NCBI GenBank assembly: GCA_002682825.1
Contig: NOKP01000028.1
Span: 1 to 64,000 of the forward strand
DNA length: 64,000 nt
From: Neonectria sp. B-13
Taxonomy: Eukaryota; Ascomycota; Sordariomycetes; Hypocreales; Nectriaceae
Direction of reading: 5' to 3'
Position 1 is the stretch's first letter. Each line of letters starts with the position of its first letter. The notes under the pieces were generated by a model that was given only the letters and a program-made list of their open reading frames with translations, ran no database searches and was not told where the DNA came from. The position numbers and the translations under genes were made by a program. Of this stretch, positions 32,202 to 43,227 are shown in pieces.

Positions 32202-33146
32202 TTAAAGATCATCCCAACCAAGAAGCCCGAAACAATATCTGTATTCCTCGTCGACCTCTTCGAGCAGCCAAGATAGAAAAAACAGTAAAGACTCATCATT
32301 ATCTCCGTTTCCTCCTGGTTGGATGAACTCCCAGTGATCCAAATTCGGGCCTTCAGACCCGTGTTCAACCTCGAGAAATTTTCTGTCGCTGGCATAAAAG
32401 GCGTTTATGCCGTCGGTTCTTGTTTCTTCTTCGAATGGAGGAGCGTCCTTTTTTCGTTTTAGGTTGTGATCTATGAGCCATATTCTCATGTCTTCCCAGT
32501 AGTTGTATGCGAATAAAATCAGTTCTCTAATGATTGGGTGTATTCCGTCCCGTTTGCGAAATTTGGCGCCCCATTCGGGATTGTATTCTATCGCGATGTG
32601 CTGGACCGCGTCTCCCAGGCTGACAGGCATTCTCAGGTCGGCTCGCTCCCAATCAGTTTTTCCCAGGAGGTCGGCCTGCAACACGAAAAGGTCCCGGTAT
32701 GGGATAATAGTAAAGTAATAGGAGGCGCCACCCGAGGACATGAAGTAGCCAGTTGCCGGCATGTACCACAGCTCCGGCCGCCCTGGACTCTGTTGCCCGC
32801 GCAGATAGTCCAATTCTAAGCTTTTGAAATGTTTTTCCATCACGAGTCTTGACTCTTTGCAAGCTGTCCACAGTCCGCCATCGATCAGGTACGTTGACAC
32901 ATTTCTGTCACTGCAGTTGGTGTCGATGTTGTGAAAGTATCGGTCCCATGAAGGCTCAGCGAGACCCCGTCCAGTAAGGAAGCTTGACAAAGATAAGTTG
33001 TTGCAGGCCCCATCGTAGTCTTCCCTGAAATCGTTGCGGAGCCTAAAAATGTGTACCCCGGGGTGAGCCGTTCGGATAGCGAACCTCCAGATCTCGTCTC
33101 TTAGTTCTCTCGGTAGATCGGAGAACCGATCGAATGTGGTTGCCAT
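32202..33146 (-). CDS. 2EXR domain protein, 314 aa
   Basis: Starts at ATG 33146 (MATTFDRFSDLPRELRDEIW). The head FSDLPRELRDEIWRFA is the signature of the fungal 2EXR family. Downstream lie the typical central block VQHIAIEYNPEWGAKF and an acidic C-terminus ending CFGLLGWDDL. Single exon, no transmembrane segment, no catalytic motif. 2EXR proteins are abundant in ascomycete genomes and their function is unknown. The length is usual for the family. The reading frame extends six codons further upstream without an ATG, so the start is clear. Confidence 0.82.
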   Translation of the reverse strand: MATTFDRFSDLPRELRDEIWRFAIRTAHPGVHIFRLRNDFREDYDGACNNLSLSSFLTGRGLAEPSWDRYFHNIDTNCSDRNVSTYLIDGGLWTACKESRLVMEKHFKSLELDYLRGQQSPGRPELWYMPATGYFMSSGGASYYFTIIPYRDLFVLQADLLGKTDWERADLRMPVSLGDAVQHIAIEYNPEWGAKFRKRDGIHPIIRELILFAYNYWEDMRIWLIDHNLKRKKDAPPFEEETRTDGINAFYASDRKFLEVEHGSEGPNLDHWEFIQPGGNGDNDESLLFFLSWLLEEVDEEYRYCFGLLGWDDL

Positions 33147-33717
33147 GACTGAGGATATGGACAAGATTTTGAATGATCAATATCAGGTCAGCGTGGACGG
33201 ATGAGACCAGATATTAATACCCCTGGCTCTAATAAGCTTCAGACAGGTTTTACCATCTGAGTCATAACTGGTTAACCTTTGTCTTCTATACCTAGGGCAA
33301 AATTCGCCGATATATCGCCGATTAAGCATCTCGCACGATAAGAGTTAAACCTGCAATAGCTGCAATGTATACAGGAAAGAGAAATTGAAAGGCTGGCATT
33401 ACTAAGTTGATTTTGAATGCAAAAAGAGACTGTTGGCTTCAAAATATGCCAGACTGGCTGTAGACTAAAGTGGTCAGACGGTGAGTTTGGGAGAAGTCAG
33501 CCGGTAACTTAGAGTCAGTTACATCGCGTTCTATGTCCAGCTGCAGCTCGCTGTCGACAAAGGTCGATGGAGATGTGCGTTGTCCTGGCTTGTGATGATG
33601 TGGATTACATGTTGAGATCAACGGGCTTCGGATTCGAGACAAAACCTTGGCATCCCATCAGTCAACAATGGCAATCTAACAAGACCATCTCTTCGATCGA
33701 GTGATCATTCCTGACGC
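33147..33717. other. Intergenic region
   Basis: No supported gene. Confidence 0.5.
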
Positions 33718-34746
33718 AATCCGGCTTCGCATACTCAGGGTCCTCTTCAGAGCGGTTCAGGACGCGATGGCGGCGAGGCCTCCTCCGACCCAAGCTCGAC
33801 TCCGCTCAAGTCAGCACCTGTTCCAGCAACAGAACAAGTACTTCCTAAAGCCAGATGGCAGGGTATGTTGTCTGGATGGTATCTGGAGGTCATCCGGTGC
33901 ATGGTTAGCTCTGGTTGCTTCGTTGCATTAATCCTCATCCTGAACGCATTCAACGACCAGCCTCCACCCAAGTGGCCGCTTAGACTAACCATCGACACTG
34001 TCATTTCTCTACTAGCACCATCAGCCGTGCAGGATTTGTCATACCGGTATGCGAAAGTATCTCGCAGTTGAAATGGTTATGGTATCAAAAGGAGAGACCG
34101 TTGGCCGACTTGCAGGCTTTTGACGAGGCGAGCCGGGGAGCTTTGGGGACCCTTAAGCTACTCGTGATAATGCGAAAGAAGGCTTTGTAAGTTTTCAAGT
34201 ATTAAAAAGTTCATTCCCTAAATCTTACTGCATGAATCAACTGACAATGTAGGATAATGGCATTGTTGCCCGCCCTCGTCATGACTACCTCTATGCTCAC
34301 ATCAACCCTAACCCAGTCGGTAGTGACATATCCAACCCGCCTTGAATCGCTGCAAGGTCTCCCAGATGCCAATCTTCTTCGAGCCACCGAGTTCTTCTCT
34401 ACTACCGATGATCAGCTCTGGGAAGGTGAGGGTTCAAACTCGAGAAGACCAACATCAGCTGACATTCTGATTTCCAGAGTTCATCACTGAAAGAATCGCC
34501 AACGAGATATACTCCGGGTTCAACTATCCTATTGAAGACGAAATTGACATTAGCCGACCTTTTTGCGCCACCAATGAGTGTCGCTGGCCCATCTCCAACA
34601 CAATGGAGGTCTGTACCAAGACATGGCACGTCACACAGCAACTGGACTTCACGGTGAAAGACGGAAGGATGATCAACATTTCTTTGCCGAATGGCATTTT
34701 AATCGATGTAGAGCCACAGAGGACGTCTCGCACAGCTTTTGTCTAG
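33718..34746 (+). pseudogene. DUF3176-like membrane protein, frameshifted and truncated
   Basis: The family opening is visible: GWYLEVIRCMVSSGCFVALI, then PPPKWPLRLTIDTVISLLA. At about 34010 the frame must slip by one base to continue as STISRAGFVIPVCESISQLK and WLWYQKERPLADLQAFDEASRG, the strongest DUF3176 block (normally TLN..IS...T..RA....V.E.ISQLKW.WF). After the introns 34189-34252 and 34430-34479 it reads LLPALVMTTSMLTSTL, VTYPTR and an extracellular-type segment (EFITERIANEIYSGFN) ending at TAG 34746. A normal protein would be much longer and carry a C-terminal helix. No start ATG precedes the first block (TGA at 33712). Function of the family is unknown; this copy looks dead. Confidence 0.7.
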
Positions 34747-36700
34747 CTCTCCAGCAGTCACAGCCCCGTTTCCTACGAAGCTATTTCATCTGAACTAACT
34801 AATACCAAGCTCACGAATGTCTTAATATTTTATCTCTCGGGCAGTACACCGCCTGTCGCGGTCGGAGTTCTTTTTCATATACAAGACCTGATAGGAGAAA
34901 TCGAGAGGAGTTCATCCTGTCCGCAAATGAAGCATCACACAAGGGCGGCTTTTCTGCTACAGAGTGTCCAACAAGCGGAGCACATGAGACATATTCCTGA
35001 GAAACACTATACTCATAGCCATATTGTCTTATTGGTCTGCATACGAGCATACGAAAGAAGAATCTGGAAGCACACCTCATGGGCTAGTACCCAGAGCTTA
35101 AAGCCTCCTGGGCGAAAAGGTTGCAGTCTATTCGGGCAGTTTCTCAATATTCATCCCCGAAATACTGCCTAGATCGAACCTACTCTGCAGGTCTGCGGTA
35201 AAATACCCTACCTTCCTACTTCAACGTTAGCATCCTCCTCAGTGACATGCCTTGGCATCCAACAAGCAGATTGTGTTTGTAACAAACCTCGACGTCAGAA
35301 GCCAAGAGAAGCCAAGTAATTGCCAATTTGCTCGGTTCTAAGGATATGTGAGCCAAATTAGCTACCTTTGACTTCAACTTGTTGAGCGTTATTATGTAAC
35401 AGGCACGAGAGGGTAGTAATGGTGATCGAACGATCAGCTCACATGACAGTATTAGGGCAGAGCCAAGCGAGACACCATAGATATTAGAGAAGCACGACAA
35501 GCGGGCAGACTTATCGCAAGAGAACGCGAAATCACGGTGGTCGAGCAATGATGGCTGGCGGGGACGACGGATACGATAGCCACAACTCCAATGCATGTGT
35601 GCCATCGGCTGAATCCTCAGTGATGATGGAAGAGGCAGCAGTGGACTCAGCCTCAAATGCACTGTCGAGGTCAAAGCTTCAACTGTCCGCCGCGACAGTT
35701 GCAGTGGCGTAAACGCTAGAAAGCCACTATTTGGGCTTTCGTCTTGAAGTCGCGAGAGACGTGATACGGGAGGTTGGCACGTGGCTGTCATTCTTTCGAA
35801 CAAGTCGGACCTGGTGCCCAGCCGGCTACTGATGCCGTTGACCTGAGAAGAATGGTTGATCCGTGGCTTCGAATCAAAGGTCAAACGTGTCCGTGGGTCA
35901 CGACGATTCCAAAGACAAGGTGGTGTCGCGTCAATCAGCCTCATGACCCCGCGCGATGCGAGCCACACCATCTCACCAGCCTGGAACCCGGGTCCATGTC
36001 GATCCGGGTGTCGTGATAGGATGACGACAACTTGTCACCGCATTTGTTTCTCAACGGCGCTCAAAGTCTAGAATCCGCGTCAGGCCAGACTGGTCCTGGT
36101 GCAGAAGCCTAGACGCATTGATCTACAGCGGGAGGGAAGACGTGATTTGCCGAGTTCCTGTTCTCGAGGGCGATACTTTCCACCACCTGCCCGAACCAAG
36201 ACTTGAGAGAGTTGTGGCTGCTGTCACTGGGCAGCTCGTCATTGGGCTGCCCAGGCAAGGTTGCAGTGCTTCGTGTGTCTTGGCTCTGCTGATGCTTGGC
36301 ATTATCAAGTGGCTAAAAGGAAGCAATTCGCTTTGGGGGTTTTGCTTGTGAATCTCGTCGCTTACCCCAGGAAGAGAGCTGTTATGCCCCGCCGCTAGCA
36401 TGGTCATTTGATGGCCATATGACAGAGGGTTTGCAGCACTTCGAGAATATTTTGTGTACAACCATCTCGATATCACATATGGTCAGTATACACTCCGTTT
36501 CACTCTATGCTACGGAGCCTACGATACCAAGATGCACTTCGCTCACACCTCTCAGCGCATTTCATGAGATTTATCACCTCCCTAACAAGGTGGTTGTTCA
36601 CACGGGCCTTCGCTTCATGGCTCCCATCTTGCCGCAGACTCTACCTGGTTCATCACCCAGGGAAATCACCGAGGCCGTGGTAGCGAGGGACATTAGAGAC
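34747..36700. other. Gene-poor stretch
   Basis: A plus ORF at 34927-35172 (ERRIWKHTSWAS) might be further DUF3176 debris, but the evidence is weak. The 251-aa minus ORF at 35216-35971 has no domain and a biased composition; I do not accept it as a gene. Confidence 0.45.
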
Positions 36701-37645
36701 ATGACCGAGGTGGAGTCGGCGACCGGCACAGACGCCATCGTCGTCGCCGTCTTCCTCGGCATCGCCATCTACAACTTCATCGAGCTCAACTTCATTATCC
36801 TTGCGATATTCAAGCGAAAGGGAGGGCTCTACTTTTGGAGCTTCATCGTTGCAACATGGGGTATACCGCCTTACTCTATCGGATTTCTTCTCAAGAATTT
36901 TCTTCCCGACACCAACAGCTACATTTACGTCACGCTGATAGTGGTTGGATGGTGGCCGTTAGTGACAGGACAGTCCATGGTGTTGTACTCACGATTACAT
37001 CTCGTTTTACGAAAGCCAGCCTGGTTGAAAGCGGTCCTGATTATGATCATTGTCAACGCGGTCATTTGCTACGTCCCAACCACCGTCATGGTCTACGGCG
37101 CCAATTCTTCAAACCCAGGCCCCTTCGTCACGCCATATTCGATATATGAGAAGATTCAGGTCACCATCTTCTTCATCCAAGAGATGATCATATCTGGACT
37201 ATATATCTATTCGACCACAAAGATATTACGGATCGACGCCATCACAGGAAGGAACGAATCTCGCGACGTCATGCGGCACCTCATCGCAGTGAGCGTTATC
37301 GTCGTCATCCTAGATATCACCATCCTCGCTTTCGAATATGCAAACCTCTACTACCTACAAACAAGCTACAAGGCTCTAGCTTACAGCGTCAAGCTAAAGA
37401 TCGAGTTCAGCATCCTCAACCGGTTAATAGTCGTCACACAAGGTCGCAAATGCAGCTCATGTACCCAGAGCACGGAATGCAGTGGTGGAATGCACAGCAC
37501 TCGCAGACAGAGCGATGGTGGGAGGCCTTTCCAGCCCCGACATGGATCACGGTCCACAGTCAGACCGGGTTTTGGTTCTAGAGATAATAGTGGACGTATC
37601 GACCTCCCTGGCAACAAAGATGGCGGGCCGTCCACCCAAGCGTGA
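36701..37645 (+). CDS. DUF7703-like seven-helix-type integral membrane protein
   Basis: I start at ATG 36701 (MTEVESATGTDAIVVAVFLG) because the decayed paralog at 10731 aligns from there; the frame is open further upstream. About six or seven hydrophobic helices follow: IVVAVFLGIAIYNFIEL; YFWSFIVATWGIPPYSI; IYVTLIVVGWWPLVTGQ; AVLIMIIVNAVICYVP; IQVTIFFIQEMIISGLYI; LIAVSVIVVILDITIL; and YKALAYSVKLKIEFSIL. A hydrophilic tail of about 75 residues follows. The layout matches the fungal membrane family I recall as DUF7703, of unknown function. The tail after FSILNRL could be affected by an unseen intron, since another frame is also open there. Intact otherwise. Confidence 0.72.
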   Translation: MTEVESATGTDAIVVAVFLGIAIYNFIELNFIILAIFKRKGGLYFWSFIVATWGIPPYSIGFLLKNFLPDTNSYIYVTLIVVGWWPLVTGQSMVLYSRLHLVLRKPAWLKAVLIMIIVNAVICYVPTTVMVYGANSSNPGPFVTPYSIYEKIQVTIFFIQEMIISGLYIYSTTKILRIDAITGRNESRDVMRHLIAVSVIVVILDITILAFEYANLYYLQTSYKALAYSVKLKIEFSILNRLIVVTQGRKCSSCTQSTECSGGMHSTRRQSDGGRPFQPRHGSRSTVRPGFGSRDNSGRIDLPGNKDGGPSTQA

Positions 37646-38169
37646 AGACTCGAGCAGTGGGTTCAAACTTGTGGATTTTTAGCATTATCGTATTGGCTTT
37701 AATTAATACAGGAGGATCAAGATGTCGGGACACACGCGCACGTCGTTCAGGGCAGTGATAGTAAAGCCTATCAAGCAATATAGACTCTCCATCGATAGGT
37801 TTGACTTCTCGAAACGTCCCTGGAAGAAGCCGAACTTGCCTTGAGCTACGCCTTGATACAGTATACAAACACGTTCAAACAGGAACCACCAGACAGCAAA
37901 TTGCCAGCCGAGGTCAGACGCGAGGATCCAGGAACGGAGACCGAGAGACAAGCCACACGATGGCGACGATGCCATCATCCCGGAGGAGCGGGGCTAGCTC
38001 CCCTCACGTCTCAACGTCATCTCGACATCACGTCGTAAACCCTCTCCAGTTGATGTCGACCAGAAGCACCTCCTCACGAAAGGCAGACCCTTCTCTTTCT
38101 TCTCTTCCTTGAAATCTCTACAGAATTTCCTTGATTCTTTACACAAAGGTTCAACTCTTGATCAACAAC
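37646..38169. other. Intergenic region
   Basis: No supported gene; the right end is the promoter and leader of the small gene at 38170. Confidence 0.5.
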
Positions 38170-38548
38170 ATGTCTATGCACCGAGCATCCATCAGCGTGG
38201 TCCGCACCTGCATCCGGCCCGGGATCGGCGCGGCCCCACTTCGCCGGCTCCAGGTCCGGCAGCAATCCACCGTCAGCAGCGATGGCGACATTGGCGGGCT
38301 TGGAGGCCAGCAGGTGCCACCACCCGGCCACGGTGGTCGCGACTTTATCAAGCAGAACTGGTAATGCCCTTTTCGCAATCGATGTCCCATTTAATGACTC
38401 ATCACGACACAGGGTTCGACTCGGAGGTGCTGCTCTGATCATTGCGATCGGCGTGTCGTACATGTCCTCTCCACCAAAGAAGACCGAGTCTAGAGATGTC
38501 AAAGCTGCCAATTCCACCGAGATTGGCATGCAGCCGCCAACCAAATAA
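38170..38548 (+). CDS. Small mitochondrial-type single-pass membrane protein, 108 aa
   Basis: Exons 38170-38360 and 38413-38548, with an intron of GTAATG...ACACAG; 327 nt. The N-terminus MSMHRASISVVRTCIRPGIG, then APLRRLQVRQQS, is Arg-rich without acidic residues, like a mitochondrial presequence with a possible cleavage near RQQS. The join reads DFIKQN|WVRLGGAALIIAIG, giving one helix (VRLGGAALIIAIGVSYMS), then a short charged tail (PPKKTESRDVKAANSTE). Its plan resembles small inner-membrane proteins, but I do not recognise the family. No defects seen. Confidence 0.7.
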
Positions 38549-39634
38549 AGGTCCATGGCCGCAGTGGCGGTGGACGGGGAGTGAGGACAGGGGACGTATG
38601 GTGACCGGGTTAGGAGCCTGCACGAGACGAATGGTGGCAATGGCTCTGACGATTGTTGTTATATCGTCGTCTGCAATAATGGACGGTTAAAAGTCTCGTT
38701 CTTTAGGATCTAATAACTGGGAGGATAATAAAGGTTTGCCTCATTCTATGTAGGTACTTGGTTAGGGACTGCTAAAATTGCAAACATTTGTTAGTTGACA
38801 ATTCTCCTCTATTCTCTTTTCTCGTAGGTTGTGTCTAGAGATTTTACACCTTGAAATCGATGGCCTTTTCAAGTATTATTAGTCCTCCAGCATTGCACAG
38901 CAGTTTGATATCTATTTCTCGCCTGCCGACCGGATTCCGGAGCCATCGGGACCATCGGCGCCCAAGGAGACCGACATCCGTCCCATCTACGATGCGACAA
39001 TCAGGGGGAATGCCACAGAGACAGGGAAGGGTGAAATGTTGACAAGCACTCAGAGGTTATTATTGGTGGACCAATTGATGCAGCGATCTGCGGAAACAGA
39101 TCGTCGTCGAAGCCTTTATTGCCGGCGTGGAAGAATAATCCCCGTCCTTTGGATGCAACACGACTGTTGCAACTATCTCTCGAAAAAACACACATGTCAT
39201 CCAGATCGCCGGGGTACTTGGTCCCATTTGTTCGGTGTATATGAATCCAGTTATGCTTAAATTAAGCATCGGAATAAACATCCTGACAGATACCCTGTCA
39301 GATGTCGCACCAGGCCAGAGCCCCGTGTTTCAGTTCATCAACTTCAAACCCGCAAGGGACCTTATTGGAGGAACTCAAGAGAGATCTCCAATAGCATTGG
39401 AAGCTGCGTAAGCTCTGTGTTTCGTTCAGATCAATGTGGATCGGAGAATTTGATGTTTCCTGGACAAACACCGTGATCGGCGATGGAATGGAGGTGAAGG
39501 ATCAGAGCTTGTGGGGACATGATAGGGGTGACATATTGAGGGACCTACTAGATATAAATACCCAAGAGAACCGCGCTCATGGCCAGAAAGCACCACAGCA
39601 AAAACTCACCGCAGTATTTCTCAGAATCAGCAAA
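38549..39634. other. Intergenic region with promoter of pectate lyase gene
   Basis: No supported gene. A TATA-like ATATAAATA at 39552-39560 lies 75 bp before the pectate lyase ATG. Confidence 0.5.
39552..39560 (+). promoter_or_regulatory. TATA-like box of pectate lyase gene
   Basis: ATATAAATA about 75 bp before the ATG at 39635; spacing fits a fungal core promoter. Sequence match only. Confidence 0.45.
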
Positions 39635-40529
39635 ATGTCCTCTCTTCGCCAATCTCTTGTCACCTTGGCCCTGGCCATGCCCCTCGCCCTGGCATGTGTT
39701 GCCAAGAACTCTATCCCCGAGGCCACCGAGACCATCTCCAACACCGAGCCCATCGAGGTGGCTGCTGGTGAAGTCTTTGACGGCAAGGGAGCTCGCTACG
39801 ACCGTGGAGCTGGTGCCTGCAAGAACCAGGAAGAAGGAGGCAAGACACTCGGCTCTTGGAATGTATACAGAGCTAACAGATACAACTGCAGGCCAGGCCG
39901 ATACCGTCTTCATCCTCCGAGAGGGCGCTACTCTCCGCAACGTCATCATTGGTCCCGATCAGCACGAGGGTGTCTACTGCATTGGCGGAGGCTGCACCAT
40001 TGAGAACGTGTGGTTCGAGGACGTCTGTGAAGATGCCATCTCTATCGTACGTCCTGCAAAAACTATTTAACGATTGAGCAGCACTAACTCAAAGTGTAGA
40101 AGGAAGATGCTGCCGGCACAACCACCAACATCATTGGAGGAGGTGCTTTCCACGCTGCGGACAAGGTCATCCAGCACAACGGCTGTGGAGCTGTCAACAT
40201 CAAGGACGTAAGTAGATATTAAACTTCCTGGTTCGTCTTAAGCTAACCAAACCAGTTCTACGCCGAGGACTACGGCAAGGTCTACCGTGCCTGCGGAACC
40301 GTAAGTACACCCAACTTTCTAAACCGGTAACAATATGCTGACCAAGCCATAGTGTGACGCATGCAAGCGTGATGTTCACGTCGAGGGCGTTTCTGCTTAC
40401 GGTGGCGGAGAGGTTGTGGGCATCAACATCGAGACTGGAGACACTGCTGAGCTGGTCAATGTTTGCACTGACGCCAAGACGCCTTGCCAGCTCTATGATG
40501 GTCCTGGCTCCAAGGCTGGCGAGTGCTAA
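39635..40529 (+). CDS. Secreted pectate lyase, polysaccharide lyase family 3
   Basis: Exons 39635-39839, 39892-40046, 40100-40207, 40256-40300, 40353-40529 (690 nt, 229 aa). [20 protein letters not shown] is a clear signal peptide. The mature part is a small parallel beta-helix lyase: [110 protein letters not shown] and [17 protein letters not shown]. These are hallmark PL3 blocks with many cysteines and a catalytic-type Lys/Arg region ([17 protein letters not shown]). It cleaves pectate by calcium-dependent beta-elimination outside the cell. Intron 1 (39840-39891) uses a GC donor (GCAAGA), the only reading that keeps the family sequence EEGGQAD. Length is normal and the gene appears intact. 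Confidence 0.9.
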
Positions 40530-43227
40530 GCCGTGGCGCTGTGTGAAAAGTGCTTTTTGTTGTCTTTCTACATCTGGGGTTGATGAGAAAACATGTACAT
40601 TCCTCCTTCAACCACTTTCTTCTATGATATCAATCTGATTATGACTTAACCATTCTGTACAAAGGATATCCTTCTCGTCTTACCTGGACAATGCTTGTTG
40701 CCACTCAGCCGCCACTCCACAGCTTCAGTTCAAGGCTGGCTGTCTCACTACGCCTTCGGCCAGCCACCTGTCAACTCGACGCCCAGCTCTTCTACGCATC
40801 CCTCAATTGGGTCGGACTCTAACCCAGTCGCCCGCAGGCGGCCCGGACCGGGTCCGAGGAGGCTGGGGATTCCGCAAAGGGACCTCCCCCCCACAGCCAT
40901 CTGCAGCCACACTGCCAAGATAGTTTTCTCTTCTCTCCGGCGCTCTGAGATTTATTATGCAGCACATGCTACTTCCCCGTCTTAATGCACTCTGCCCTAT
41001 TGCTTTGCCTAGGTTCCTACTGATCTAATGGAGCAAGGTACAGGACCAAGCTCGAATTAAGCGAACTCACAATAGACAGACTATCCGATCGTGTCTGCTT
41101 CTGTATCACGGGTTTCCATCACAGATTGCGGATGTTCGTTTGCAGCTTGTCAGCGTTGAGGAATCCATATCTCAAGATTTGTATTCAAGAACCAACACTT
41201 GGCGTAGACAAGCACTCCAGGGCAAATCCTAGTATTCTGCTTTCGCCTCCATCAGTACTATGTCTCCTCTCCCTACCGCTTCATTCTATTACTATGTAGC
41301 CATAAAAGCAGTTGCTGCTCTGCATCGTTATCTTGAGGATGGCTTGAAAAGCGCGGAGGCTAAGTGCTTTGTCCTCTTCAATGACGCTCTTCTGCACACT
41401 TAGACGTCATCTTCACTGCTGCGGTGAAGATTAGCCATGAAAAGTGATTCATGTGATCAATTTGAGGCCATCAACCCGGCGAAACGTCTTGGCTTTGCTC
41501 ATCTAGGTATCAGTTGAGGATCGAGATGAAGGTGGACAAACGCCCGCTTTCAGAGGATCCCCCACGGGATAAGAGACAATGAGTTGTCGTTGGTTGGTTG
41601 ATGGTTCAGCATGTCTGATCCTCCGGCAAATCTTGCCGGCTATGCCGATGCTGGAATCTGCTCATACCCGAATGCATCATGTATGGAGCAGGCAAGTCGA
41701 CTAACAAGGCCGTTATAACAGGGGTCTTGTCTGAGCAGCAGTGACCCATCTCTGTTCCATTCCACTAGTGGACAAAATTCTGCATCTCCGTGAGACTTGT
41801 TAGGCAAAAGGGTTGCATGCCCCAAGCCGACTCACATCTCCATCATGTAAATCCCAACATTCAATGTCCACTTTGATGCATTTTTACATCCAATAGTCGC
41901 CCAAATTGTCCTTATATGCAAGCCAATCGTCTCGACACCGTTGTCAGCTCAAACATTTCCCCACACTCGCCCATCACTTTTCGAGATTGTCGTTTATCCG
42001 CCTGCTTGCTGCCAGTCAATCAGATTCAAGGGCTGCAACACGAGTCATGTAGCCTGACTCGTGGCTGCTCGGAGGCCTCTGTTTCTGAAGTGACATTCGA
42101 CAGAGGGGGCTTACCGAAGAAAACGCCTGGAGAGGGGGTTGACAGAGGACTGCAGATGCTGTCTTTGACTCGCCTCTCCATTCTTCCTATTCCCGGTGTG
42201 AGTTTCTGCCCCGGGATCACCGTGGTATCGCATGATGCAGCCCAGCAAATAAAACGGCTCTGTGTTGACGACCGTTAGTTGTGCCTCGGTCTTGCAGCAT
42301 CACAGCTAGGAGACCATTGTGTATCAACTGCAACTGCCGAAGCTGACCACCCACCCATTACAATAATATCTTGCATCCTGTCCATCCATGCAAGTGACAT
42401 ATCTCAGGCAGCCTTGTGCGCTGTAACCATCGCCAATCCCTACGTGCATATAATGGATGCCATGAATCACATGGTCTTTGAAGATTGACAAACAAGGTAC
42501 CTAGCCAAATCTACTACTGTTGGACTTCTTGAAGATTGAGATCCAGATCTGAACATCCATGTAAAGGGCAGTTGCGCGGGGCCAGCTGAACCTGTGAAGG
42601 GCCCCCGGATAAGATATCCCTTGCCAAATCTTGATCGAGAATAATGCCCAATTGCGCTACTTCTAGTTCACCGGCGTTGCATTGCGTCTGCGACACGCAT
42701 ATCCCCCCTGTTTCTTGACCAGACACTGAACTGCCACTCACTTTTCATGTGAAAATACTCTAATACTCCCAAGTATGTATCTAAAATACCTGCAAAATTT
42801 GGTTTGGCGAAGGAGCATGCGAGCAGCGCATGATATGATGAAATCAAGAGCTGAATAATGCAGTGCATCGGCCCATGCAGGTGGACAGGGTTCAATGATG
42901 TCTTACCTGACACATGTCTGCGTTACGAGTGACATCGCCCAGCCAGCCTTTATCAGCTAGCCTCCGACGACACATTGACATAGCTGGCCATGCAGACTTG
43001 GCGGTGGTGGTGGATGCCTCATGCAGGCACCTGCTCAACTGCGGGCTGCCCGTTTATGGCCTTTCATATCTCTCCATGAGTGCGATTATGTCAACAGATT
43101 GACTGCACAGTTGAAACATACTCTTCAGTAGCTCTTCTATAAAGAGTCGCGGTCAATTTCAGCTTCTTAATCGTCTGATCTCACGTTCAGCAACTTCGAG
43201 TGCTGCACTCGATCCACAAATATCACC
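40530..43227. other. Gene-poor intergenic stretch
   Basis: 2.7 kb with no supported gene. Several ORFs of 60-120 codons (40354, 40695, 41916, 42279, 42668) carry no recognisable motif. A TATA-like TCTATAAAG at about 43136 precedes the P450 ATG by about 90 bp. Confidence 0.5.

Noticed and set aside
35216..35971. 251-aa minus ORF
   Set aside because: No domain, odd composition, overlaps other equally poor ORFs, no supporting splice structure.
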